Positions 56,547 through 64,000 of a stretch of 64,000 bases of DNA are shown in pieces. Under the pieces are notes generated by a model, which was not told the origin of the DNA, made no database searches, and worked only from the letters and a program-made list of their open reading frames with translations. The translations under genes were made by a program, and so were the position numbers. How positions within the stretch are numbered: position 1 is the first letter of the stretch; every line of letters starts with the position of its first letter. This stretch comes from Arcicella aurantiaca (GTDB lineage Bacteria > Bacteroidota > Bacteroidia > Cytophagales > Spirosomataceae), in NCBI RefSeq assembly GCF_003148625.1, contig NZ_QGGO01000011.1:82049-146048 (forward strand), read 5' to 3'.

Positions 56547-58421
56547 ATGTCCACAATACCTGAAAATGTAAAATATACCGAAGATAATATTCGGTCACTT
56601 GATTGGAAAGAACACATCCGCCTTCGTCCTGGTATGTATATTGGTAAATTAGGAGACGGTTCTTCTGCCGATGATGGTATCTATGTATTAGTAAAAGAAA
56701 TCATGGATAACTCTATTGACGAACACATGATGGGGAATGGGAAAACAATTGAAATTAAAATTTCTGACCACCGTGTTGAAGTTCGTGACTATGGGCGTGG
56801 TATTCCATTAGGTAAAGTTATTGATTGCGTTTCAAAAATTAATACTGGGGGTAAATATGACTCTGGGGCGTTTCAAAAGTCTGTTGGTCTAAACGGTGTG
56901 GGTACAAAAGCAACTAATGCTTTAGCCTCTTATTTTAAAGTACAATCTTTCCGTGATGGAAAAACGAAGTGGGCAGAATTCCGTCAGGGAGAATTAATCA
57001 CAGAATCACCTGATGGAGCTGACTCGAACGCTCGTAATGGTACGCACGTTATTTTTGAACCAGATAATACAATTTTTAAAAACTACCACTATATACCGCA
57101 GTTTTTAGAAAATCTGATTTGGAATTATGCCTACTTAAATGCAGGATTGACGATTAATTTTAATGGTCAAAAATATTTTTCTCAAAATGGACTTTTTGAT
57201 TTATTAAATAAGTATTCTGCTGAGGATGAAAGACGCTATCCAATTATCCATTTAAAAGGAAGCGATATTGAAGTTGCCCTCACGCACGGAAATCAATACG
57301 GAGAAGAATATTATTCCTTCGTGAATGGTCAAAATACAACACAAGGAGGAACGCACTTACAAGCTTTTCGTGAAGCAATTGTGAGAACAGTTCGTGAATT
57401 CTATAAAAAGGATTATGCTCCTGAAGATGTACGTGCAAGTATCGTTGGTGCTATTGCAGTAAGAGTTCAAGAACCTGTTTTTGAATCTCAAACAAAAACA
57501 AAATTAGGTTCAAGTAATATTTCGCCTGACCCAAATTCTCAATCTGTTAGAAGTTTTATAGGAGATTTTATCAAAACTAATCTTGATAATTATCTTCACA
57601 AAAACCCTACGGTTGCCGAGGCAATAAAGAAAAGAATTGAACAGTCTGAACGTGAGCGTAAAGACATGGCAGGTATTAAAAAACTTGCTAATGATAGAGC
57701 CAAAAAAGCCAATTTGCACAATAAAAAGCTCAGAGATTGCCGTGTTCATTTGACAGATGAGAAATCGGATGATAGATATGACACGATGCTTTTTATTACA
57801 GAAGGGGATTCTGCGAGTGGTTCAATTACAAAATCTCGAAATGTACAAACTCAGGCGGTGTTTAGTTTAAGAGGGAAGCCTTTAAACTGTTTTGGTCTGA
57901 CAAAAAAGATTGTTTATGAAAATGAAGAATTTAATCTTTTGCAGCACGCTTTAAATATAGAGGAAGGTTTAGAAGGATTACGTTATCATAAAATTATTAT
58001 TTCTACCGATGCCGACGTCGATGGAATGCACATACGTTTATTGATGATGACATTTTTCTTACAGTTTTTCCCTGATTTAGTAAGAAATGGACATCTTTAT
58101 ATTTTAGAAACGCCATTATTTAGAGTAAGAAATAAGAAAGAAACGATTTATTGTTATAGCGACGAAGAACGTCAGAATGCTATTGCCAAATTGAGTCCTA
58201 AGCCAGAAATTACTCGCTTTAAAGGATTGGGGGAAATTTCTCCTGAGGAATTTGGTAAATTTATCAATGACGATATTCGTCTTGAGCCTGTTATTTTGAC
58301 AAAAGATACCACAATACCTAAAATTTTGACTTATTTCATGGGAAAAAACACCCCTGACCGTCAGAAATTTATTATCGAAAATCTAATCATTGAAAAAGAC
58401 CCTGCTGAATTAGCAGCATAA
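56547..58421 (+). CDS. parE: DNA topoisomerase IV subunit B
   Basis: A 624-residue type IIA topoisomerase ATPase subunit. The GHKL ATP site includes [23 protein letters not shown] and [14 protein letters not shown]. The TOPRIM domain has [11 protein letters not shown] and [17 protein letters not shown], and [13 protein letters not shown] lies near the end. Length and sequence fit the Bacteroidota ParE rather than GyrB, but the distinction rests on similarity alone. parC is not in the window. It decatenates daughter chromosomes. Confidence 0.9.
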   Translation: MSTIPENVKYTEDNIRSLDWKEHIRLRPGMYIGKLGDGSSADDGIYVLVKEIMDNSIDEHMMGNGKTIEIKISDHRVEVRDYGRGIPLGKVIDCVSKINTGGKYDSGAFQKSVGLNGVGTKATNALASYFKVQSFRDGKTKWAEFRQGELITESPDGADSNARNGTHVIFEPDNTIFKNYHYIPQFLENLIWNYAYLNAGLTINFNGQKYFSQNGLFDLLNKYSAEDERRYPIIHLKGSDIEVALTHGNQYGEEYYSFVNGQNTTQGGTHLQAFREAIVRTVREFYKKDYAPEDVRASIVGAIAVRVQEPVFESQTKTKLGSSNISPDPNSQSVRSFIGDFIKTNLDNYLHKNPTVAEAIKKRIEQSERERKDMAGIKKLANDRAKKANLHNKKLRDCRVHLTDEKSDDRYDTMLFITEGDSASGSITKSRNVQTQAVFSLRGKPLNCFGLTKKIVYENEEFNLLQHALNIEEGLEGLRYHKIIISTDADVDGMHIRLLMMTFFLQFFPDLVRNGHLYILETPLFRVRNKKETIYCYSDEERQNAIAKLSPKPEITRFKGLGEISPEEFGKFINDDIRLEPVILTKDTTIPKILTYFMGKNTPDRQKFIIENLIIEKDPAELAA

Positions 58422-58425
58422 ATTG

Positions 58426-58587
58426 CAGTTGATAGTTAACAGTTAGCAGTAAACAGTAAACAGCAAATAGTTAAACAGTTTGTAATTACCAGTAAATAAT
58501 TATCTAACCGATATGAATTTATGGTTTACTGTTTACTGATTATTGTTTACTGATAACTGATAACTGTTAACTGATGGCTGTTCACTG
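58426..58587. repeat. Large heptad-type inverted repeat before pheA
   Basis: The left arm (about 58426-58480) has units such as AGTAAAC, AGTAAAC, AGCAAAT; the right arm (about 58521-58587) has TTTACTG, TTTACTG, TAACTGA, TAACTGT. The two arms are reverse complements in character, making it the longest element of this kind here. It lies between parE and the chorismate mutase gene and ends 7 bp before the start codon. Confidence 0.8.
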
Positions 58588-58593
58588 AAAACC

Positions 58594-59670
58594 ATGTCCC
58601 TCGAAGAATTAAGAAATCAAATAGATTCCCTTGACAACCAAATGCTTGAAATTTTAAATAAGCGGATGGAAGTCGTAAAACACGTTGGTGAATTAAAAAA
58701 AAGCACTCAAACTGTCATTTATCGTCCAGAAAGAGAGAAACAAATTGTTGATAGATTAGATTCTATGAACAAAGGTCTCCTAAATCGTGCAGCTATTGAG
58801 GCTATTTATTTAGAAATTTTTGCAGTTTCAAGAAATCTCGAATTACCCGAAAGAATAGCTTATTTAGGTCCTGAAGGCAGTTTTACTCACCAAGCTGCTG
58901 AAAGTAGATTTGGTGCCATGAGTGATTATTTAGCCCTTCCGAATATTCGTTCAGTGTTTGAAAGCATAGATACTGGTCGTGCAAGGTTTGGCGTTGTACC
59001 CATTGAGAATAATTTGGAAGGAATCGTTAAAGAAACGATTGATTTATTGAATGAAACGGATTTGAAAATTGTGGCAGAAGTAGCCATTTCTGTTCATTTT
59101 ACTTTTGCTACAAAAGCGGAGAAACTTTCGGAAATTAAGAAAATTTATTCTAAAGATATTGCCTTTGGGCAATGCGAAAAATTCTTAAATGATTATTTTG
59201 CAGGAAAAGAAGATGATTTCTTTGTTCAAGTTGATTCAACTTCAAAGGCGGCAAGGTTAGCTTCTCAAGACCCTAATTCGGCAGCTATTTGTTCGCATAT
59301 TGCTGCAAAATTATTTGATGTGCCAATTTTGTTTGATAACATTCAAGATTCTGCCCAAAACCGTACTCGTTTCTTTATTATTGGAAAGGATTTTATCAAT
59401 CAGAAAAGTGATAACGATAAAACGACAATCATTGCTCGTTTACCTGAAGATGGAAAACCTGGGACTTTGATGAAGTTTTTACAAGAATTTGAAAGCAGAG
59501 GAATTAACCTCTTAAAAATAGAAAGTCGCCCCGTGAAAGAAGGCGACCATTTTAACTTTTGGTTTTTGATGGAATTTGATGGCTATTTCTTAGATGAAAG
59601 TGTCCAAGAAATTATGGCAAAACACGCTTCTGAAATCAAATGGCTTGGTAGTTATGTAAAAGCTATTTAA
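58594..59670 (+). CDS. pheA: Fused chorismate mutase-prephenate dehydratase
   Basis: A 358-residue P-protein that turns chorismate into phenylpyruvate for phenylalanine synthesis. The chorismate mutase domain is about residues 1-85 (LRNQIDSLDNQMLEILNKRM). The dehydratase domain follows (YLGPEGSFTHQAAESRFG, IENNLEGIVKETIDL, and NRTRFFIIG with the catalytic Thr). The C-terminal ACT domain has PGTLMKFLQEF and INLLKIESRPVKE, the ESRP site for phenylalanine feedback. It meets ribF tail to tail with no gap. Confidence 0.95.
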   Translation: MSLEELRNQIDSLDNQMLEILNKRMEVVKHVGELKKSTQTVIYRPEREKQIVDRLDSMNKGLLNRAAIEAIYLEIFAVSRNLELPERIAYLGPEGSFTHQAAESRFGAMSDYLALPNIRSVFESIDTGRARFGVVPIENNLEGIVKETIDLLNETDLKIVAEVAISVHFTFATKAEKLSEIKKIYSKDIAFGQCEKFLNDYFAGKEDDFFVQVDSTSKAARLASQDPNSAAICSHIAAKLFDVPILFDNIQDSAQNRTRFFIIGKDFINQKSDNDKTTIIARLPEDGKPGTLMKFLQEFESRGINLLKIESRPVKEGDHFNFWFLMEFDGYFLDESVQEIMAKHASEIKWLGSYVKAI

Positions 59671-60597
59671 TTATTTAAGAATTTCGGTACACGTAATTTT
59701 GTCTTTTGCGATTTGTGCTTTTAATTCATCTAATCCATTGAATTTCTGTTCATTGCGAATCTTTTGGATAAATTCGACTGTGAGGTTTTCCCCATAAATC
59801 TCACGGTCGAAATCAAAAATATTCACTTCAATCGTTTGGAATGTGCCATCAACGGTTGGTCTGTTTCCAATATTCAACATTCCTTTCAATTCATTTCCGT
59901 TATATCCCACTTTTACGGCATAAACACCCGTCGTAGGAATTAATTTGGCAATTTCACGCACTTGAATATTTGCAGTTGGAAAGCCAATTGTTCTACCCAA
60001 CTGTTTTCCTTTTACAATAACACCCGATAGTGAGTAATTTCTACCCAAAAAGTGGTCAGCTAACTGAATATCACCATCTTGTAACGCTTTTCTAATTTTA
60101 GAAGAACTTACACCAATGTTTTCAATATCTTGTCGTGAAATCTCTTCAATTTCAAAGCCATAATTTGCTTTGTGAACCTTCAAATACTCAAAACTTCCTT
60201 CACGATTTTTGCCAAAACGGTGGTCGAAACCAATAACAAGGGTTTTGGTTCCAATTGTTTGAATTAAGATTTTTTGAATAAATTCTTCAGAAGATAATTC
60301 GGAAAATTCTCTGGTAAAAGGAATAATAACCAAGTGTTGAATGCCACTTTTTTCTAATAACTCAATTTTTTCATCAAGCGTAGAAAGTAGGTTGACCACT
60401 TTGTTATCGGGAGAAATTACGGTTCTTGGATGTGGATAAAAGGTAAGCACAACACTTTCTCCTTCAGTTTGTTGAGCAACTTCAATCAGACGATTTAATA
60501 TTTTACGATGCCCTAAATGAACTCCGTCAAATGTACCACTGGTTACAACTGCGTTTTCTAATTTTTTAAATTCTTCTAATCCGTAATATACATTCAT
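59671..60597 (-). CDS. ribF: Bifunctional riboflavin kinase / FAD synthetase
   Basis: A 308-residue enzyme that makes FMN and FAD. The N-terminal FAD synthetase domain has GTFDGVHLGHRKIL and FTREFSELSSEEFI; the C-terminal flavokinase domain has GKQLGRTIGFPTANI and LNIGNRPTVDG. The stop codon abuts that of pheA. It lies 24 bp after truB, forming the uppP-truB-ribF operon on the minus strand. Confidence 0.96.
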   Translation of the reverse strand: MNVYYGLEEFKKLENAVVTSGTFDGVHLGHRKILNRLIEVAQQTEGESVVLTFYPHPRTVISPDNKVVNLLSTLDEKIELLEKSGIQHLVIIPFTREFSELSSEEFIQKILIQTIGTKTLVIGFDHRFGKNREGSFEYLKVHKANYGFEIEEISRQDIENIGVSSSKIRKALQDGDIQLADHFLGRNYSLSGVIVKGKQLGRTIGFPTANIQVREIAKLIPTTGVYAVKVGYNGNELKGMLNIGNRPTVDGTFQTIEVNIFDFDREIYGENLTVEFIQKIRNEQKFNGLDELKAQIAKDKITCTEILK

Positions 60598-60621
60598 GCT
60601 TTTGGGGTGCTATTAGCTTAA

Positions 60622-61329
60622 TCAATTTGCTAATAAGCTATTTTTCTTTTCAATAAATTGCTCAATTGTTAGGGCATCCTTAACATTGAAATCTCCGATT
60701 CTTTCTCTTCTAAGCACTTTTAAATATGCTCCTGATTGACAAGCTGTACCAAAATCTCTTACTAAACTTCTTACATACGTTCCTTTAGTGCAAACGATAG
60801 AAAAGCCAATTTCTGGAAAATTACTTGTATCAATTTCAAATTTTTTCACTTCTACTTCTCTTGACTTTATCTCAACATCGGCATCTGTTTTTCCTTGTCG
60901 TGCTAACTCGTAAAGTCGTTTTCCATTTACTTGAATAGCTGAGTAAATAGGAGGGATTTGTAAGATTTTACCACTTAAAGTATGTATTGCTTCTGCCATA
61001 ATTTCAGCAGAAATATGCTCAATAGGGAATTCAGCATCAAATTCTGTTTCTAAATCAACTGAAGGTGTCGTTTTTCCCAATACTAAAACCCCAGAATATT
61101 CTTTTTCTTGTGCCTGATAACTGTCAATCTGCTTAGTCATTTTTCCAGTACACAGAATCAATAAACCCGTTGCCAGAGGGTCGAGTGTACCTGCATGACC
61201 AATTTTTTTAAATTTTCCTGCAAATTTCAACTTTTTCGTAACATCAAAAGAAGTCCAAGTGAGTGGCTTATCAATTAAAATTACTTCTCCTGGGTCAGCC
61301 ACAGGAGGCATATTTTTTTTATCTTCCAT
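60622..61329 (-). CDS. truB: tRNA pseudouridine-55 synthase
   Basis: A 235-residue TruB, which makes pseudouridine 55 in the T loop of tRNAs. KPLTWTSFDVTKKLKF and GHAGTLDPLATGLLILCTGKMT carry the catalytic Asp in GTLDPLA. The usual YSAIQVNGKRLYELAR and GTYVRSLVRDFG follow. The C-terminal PUA domain is short or missing, as in many Bacteroidota. It overlaps neither neighbour but is only 3 bp from uppP. Confidence 0.96.
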   Translation of the reverse strand: MEDKKNMPPVADPGEVILIDKPLTWTSFDVTKKLKFAGKFKKIGHAGTLDPLATGLLILCTGKMTKQIDSYQAQEKEYSGVLVLGKTTPSVDLETEFDAEFPIEHISAEIMAEAIHTLSGKILQIPPIYSAIQVNGKRLYELARQGKTDADVEIKSREVEVKKFEIDTSNFPEIGFSIVCTKGTYVRSLVRDFGTACQSGAYLKVLRRERIGDFNVKDALTIEQFIEKKNSLLAN

Positions 61330-61332
61330 TAT

Positions 61333-62121
61333 TTATTTTCCAATTGCCAACAAAATCAGTATCCCTAAGCCCACGATAATACGGTAAATTCCGAAGTATT
61401 TGAAGCCATATTTATTCAAAACACTAATGAAAAATTTGATGGCTAAAACCGCTACGATAAAAGCTACAACGTTTCCAATTCCTAACAATTTAATTTGTTC
61501 TCCCGAAATGCTACCTTCTTCTTTGATAAATTTCAAAAGTTTATAACCTGTTGCCGCAGCCATTGTGGGTACTGCTAAGAAAAACGAAAATTCAGCAGCA
61601 AGGCTTCTGGTTAATCGTTGTTGCATTCCACCAATAATTGTGGCAGCACTACGGCTCAATCCTGGGAACATTACGGCTAAGCATTGATAACAACCAATTT
61701 TGATAGCAGTAAGATTATTAATTTCTGGCTCTTCGTGAATAATTGGGTTTTTAAACCATTTATCAACAAAAAGAAGAATGATACCACCGATAAGTAAAAC
61801 GGTAGCGATAAAAGCTGGATTACCTAAGTGTTCATCAATTAAATCGTCAAAAAGTTTTCCAAAAATTAGTGCTGGAACAACTGCTAAAAGCAATTTTACA
61901 TAAAATTGCCATTTAGAAAAATCAAAAAACTTTTTCCAATATAATGCCACAACGGCTAAAATTGCTCCTAATTGAATACATACTTCAAATAATTTAGTGA
62001 ATTTATCATCTTCAATTCCAAGAAATGAACTCATTAAAACCATGTGTCCAGTTGATGAAATAGGTAGAAATTCGGTAATTCCTTCGATAATGGCAAGGAG
62101 GATAGCTTGTATAATTGACAT
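61333..62121 (-). CDS. uppP: Undecaprenyl-diphosphate phosphatase
   Basis: A 262-residue BacA/UppP enzyme that recycles the lipid carrier for peptidoglycan and polysaccharide synthesis. EGITEFLPISSTGHMVL and PGLSRSAATIIGG are the two active-site motifs. There are about eight hydrophobic helices. It is the first gene of the uppP-truB-ribF operon. In related genomes, as I recall, this gene follows ftsX-DUF3098; here those lie 26 kb away on the other strand. Confidence 0.96.
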   Translation of the reverse strand: MSIIQAILLAIIEGITEFLPISSTGHMVLMSSFLGIEDDKFTKLFEVCIQLGAILAVVALYWKKFFDFSKWQFYVKLLLAVVPALIFGKLFDDLIDEHLGNPAFIATVLLIGGIILLFVDKWFKNPIIHEEPEINNLTAIKIGCYQCLAVMFPGLSRSAATIIGGMQQRLTRSLAAEFSFFLAVPTMAAATGYKLLKFIKEEGSISGEQIKLLGIGNVVAFIVAVLAIKFFISVLNKYGFKYFGIYRIIVGLGILILLAIGK

Positions 62122-62147
62122 TTTATATGTTTTAGAGTTTTGGGGTA

Positions 62148-64000
62148 TTATTCTACAATAATTTTCTGACTGTAAAGTTCTTGATTGCTACTGATTATAA
62201 CAAGATAAATGCCTTTTTTCAATGAAGAAACATCTAATAATAGATTTTGTTGCTTGGTTATTTTATGTTCAAAATAGTTTCTACCTGCAATATCTATCAA
62301 TGAAACAGTTCCATTGAATAGTTCGTAGAAAACGATATTTAACTTATCTTGGGTTGGATTGGGAAAGATATTGAAAATCTTACTTTCTTCATTTTGATTA
62401 CCTAAAATACTTAAAGTTTTTGTCAGTGCTGTTGTCAATGGAGATGCTGAAATAGCACTTGTGGCTTTCATTCGATAGGTATAAGATGAATTCCTCTTCA
62501 ATTTTGAGTCGGTATAATTTAATAAACTATCCGTTTCTAATATTTTTTGAAAACTTGTATCATCTTGTCCTTGACGTTCCAGAACGTATTTTGAAGCATT
62601 CGTGATTTTCTTCCAATTTATCTTGATACTTTCATGCGTGATATTCTCAAAACTTAATTCTGGAGCAGTTAAAATATCAGGCGTTTTGACGGTAATTTCA
62701 ATTGTTTCAGATTCACTTAAGTCAGAAAATGCTTTTAATCTGTATGTATAAGTGGTGTTTGGTTTTAAATCTTTTTCAATTAACTCTAAAACTGAATTGT
62801 CATATTTACCCAAAGTCTTGAATTCTTCATTTGTGGCTTTCCTCTCAATTTTATATGATTTTGCATTAGTAACTGCCGTCCAATTCAACTTTATCGAGTT
62901 GTTATAAATAATGGTAGAAGTCATTGTGGTTTTTGTCAATAATGAAGGCGTTGTGATTTCAACTTCTTTGTATGACGATTCTGTTTTATTTCCAATGGCT
63001 TTGATTCGATAGGCGAATAATGTTGATGGCAAAAGTAATGAGTCTGTTAATTGTTGAACTTTAGACGATACCTGAGTCAATGTTTTATAAAGTCCATTTA
63101 TTTTTTTCTCAATAAGATATTCAGTTGCATCTGGGACAGATGACCAGTTTAATTGTATTTTGTTAAAATATAAAACCGATGCTTGGAGCGTTGGAGTACT
63201 AAGAATATTTGGTGTTTTTAAAGAAACTTGTCCTGAGAAAATCGGAGATTTTGAAGACGAAATTTGATAAAAATAAGTGGTATTAGGTAATAAAGTAGTG
63301 TCTTTGTATGAATAATTATCACCACTTACTTTCCCAATTGGAAGCCAATTTGAATTTAGTGAAGTTTTTCTTTCAATATTAAAAAACTCAATTGTACTTG
63401 TTGGTTTCGTTACGGTTTGCCATTTAATCGTTGCTGAGTTATAGAAATTGACATTACCTTCCACGATAAGTGCATAAGGGTTATCAGAGGTTTTTAGTTT
63501 TAGATTGGCATAATTCGATTCGTTATTATCAGAATATGCTTTGAGGCGATAAGTATAATTAGTACCAAGTGTTAGTGAAGTATCGGTAAATGTATTTTGA
63601 TTGACGCCGAGATTTATGAGCAATTGAATGCTCGTAGTGTCATTTGTAAGAAATCTCTCCAATGTATAGCCTTTTATGTTCGCTATGCTATTCCATTTTA
63701 GTTTTACTTGTTTTCCTTCATTACTAACTTGTTCTAATGTTAATGATTCAAAAGATTGGTAGGGTGAAATTTTTAAATGGTGAAAAGCAAATGCTCTCAT
63801 TCCATCTGTATTTTTCATAAATAATCCTTTATAAATCCAAGGGGCTTCGTGTAAGATAAACGAACCACCCGAATACGGATAAATTGAAGGAAGATATTTG
63901 ATAGTTGTGTCGTTTGTAGGTACAGGCTCTTTCAATTTAAGAATGATTTTATTTCCCTCTGCCTTGCCAGAAGCAACCCTTTTCCATTCTTTATTGACGT
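62148..64000 (-). CDS. Partial multi-FN3 secreted protein with type IX sorting domain
   Basis: The frame stays open to the window edge, so the 5' end lies outside. The visible 617 codons begin with a beta-rich segment carrying YLPSIYPYSGG and GLFMKNTDGMRAFAFHHL. Five fibronectin-III-like repeats follow, each with a phrase like NTTYTYRLKA or LKTSD/VKTPD. The end is a type A type IX sorting domain: FNIFPNPTQDKLNI, LIDIAGRNYF and ISSNQELYSQKIIVE. The N-terminal visible part recalls the end of sialate O-acetylesterase-like proteins, which is only a guess. Confidence 0.85.
   Translation of the reverse strand, partial: VNKEWKRVASGKAEGNKIILKLKEPVPTNDTTIKYLPSIYPYSGGSFILHEAPWIYKGLFMKNTDGMRAFAFHHLKISPYQSFESLTLEQVSNEGKQVKLKWNSIANIKGYTLERFLTNDTTSIQLLINLGVNQNTFTDTSLTLGTNYTYRLKAYSDNNESNYANLKLKTSDNPYALIVEGNVNFYNSATIKWQTVTKPTSTIEFFNIERKTSLNSNWLPIGKVSGDNYSYKDTTLLPNTTYFYQISSSKSPIFSGQVSLKTPNILSTPTLQASVLYFNKIQLNWSSVPDATEYLIEKKINGLYKTLTQVSSKVQQLTDSLLLPSTLFAYRIKAIGNKTESSYKEVEITTPSLLTKTTMTSTIIYNNSIKLNWTAVTNAKSYKIERKATNEEFKTLGKYDNSVLELIEKDLKPNTTYTYRLKAFSDLSESETIEITVKTPDILTAPELSFENITHESIKINWKKITNASKYVLERQGQDDTSFQKILETDSLLNYTDSKLKRNSSYTYRMKATSAISASPLTTALTKTLSILGNQNEESKIFNIFPNPTQDKLNIVFYELFNGTVSLIDIAGRNYFEHKITKQQNLLLDVSSLKKGIYLVIISSNQELYSQKIIVE

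Overview
The window is chromosomal DNA from a low-GC Bacteroidota, most likely order Cytophagales. The signs are a SusC/SusD pair, two proteins with type IX secretion sorting domains (one type A, one type B), FtsX followed by DUF3098, a BatB/BatC-like pair, and starts without clear Shine-Dalgarno sequences. Low GC together with this gene set suggests a freshwater genus such as Emticicia, Arcicella or a relative; that placement is inference. There is one tRNA, tRNA-Leu(CAA). I see no rRNA, phage, transposon or CRISPR array.

Layout. 0-6.8 kb holds housekeeping genes: RluA-type pseudouridine synthase, VWA and TPR proteins, thiolase, PurC, a STAS protein and RNase Z. 7.4-15.3 kb holds a nutrient-uptake locus: SusC-like receptor, SusD-like lipoprotein, a small lipoprotein and a PLP aminotransferase with a twin-arginine signal, followed by an AEC-family permease. 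15.5-18.4 kb has a large type IX-secreted adhesin-like protein and an unknown membrane protein. 19-25.8 kb is gltB and gltD (glutamate synthase) with a RelE-type toxin-antitoxin pair between them. 25.9-31.7 kb is mixed: LolD-like ATPase, DUF1080 protein, DNA/RNA endonuclease, BaiN-like flavoprotein, PD-(D/E)XK nuclease and a TPR protein. 31.9-35.7 kb has etfB-etfA, a bifunctional-nuclease-domain protein, and ftsX with DUF3098. 35.8-40.6 kb has a large membrane protein, the tRNA, a MacB-like permease and a secreted protein of the family usually misnamed asparagine synthetase B.

From 56.2 kb down to 40.7 kb on the minus strand runs a surface-polysaccharide cluster: Wza-like SLBB exporter, Wzz-like chain-length protein, ABC export permease and ATPase (the ATPase with a probable C-terminal glycan-binding domain), DegT aminotransferase, GT-C-like membrane protein, WbqC protein, NeuD-like acyltransferase, methyltransferase, beta-propeller glycosidase-like protein, PhyH dioxygenase, alpha/beta hydrolase and a GT2 glycosyltransferase. 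56.5-64 kb has parE, a fused chorismate mutase-prephenate dehydratase, ribF-truB-uppP on the minus strand, and the 3' part of a fibronectin-III protein with a type IX sorting tail.

The strongest structural signal not explained by genes is a set of about ten short intergenic tracts built from degenerate tandem units of about 7-9 bp. The unit sequence differs at each site, but the design is shared, and several tracts fold back on an inverted copy. Other palindromic intergenic elements (15.3, 29.8 and 47.0 kb) and a three-copy 67-72 bp direct repeat (28.3 kb) add to this. No wholly new multi-gene system is proven. The best candidates for follow-up are the SusCD plus Tat-exported aminotransferase locus, the heptad-type intergenic elements, and the toxin-antitoxin pair inside the glutamate synthase locus.
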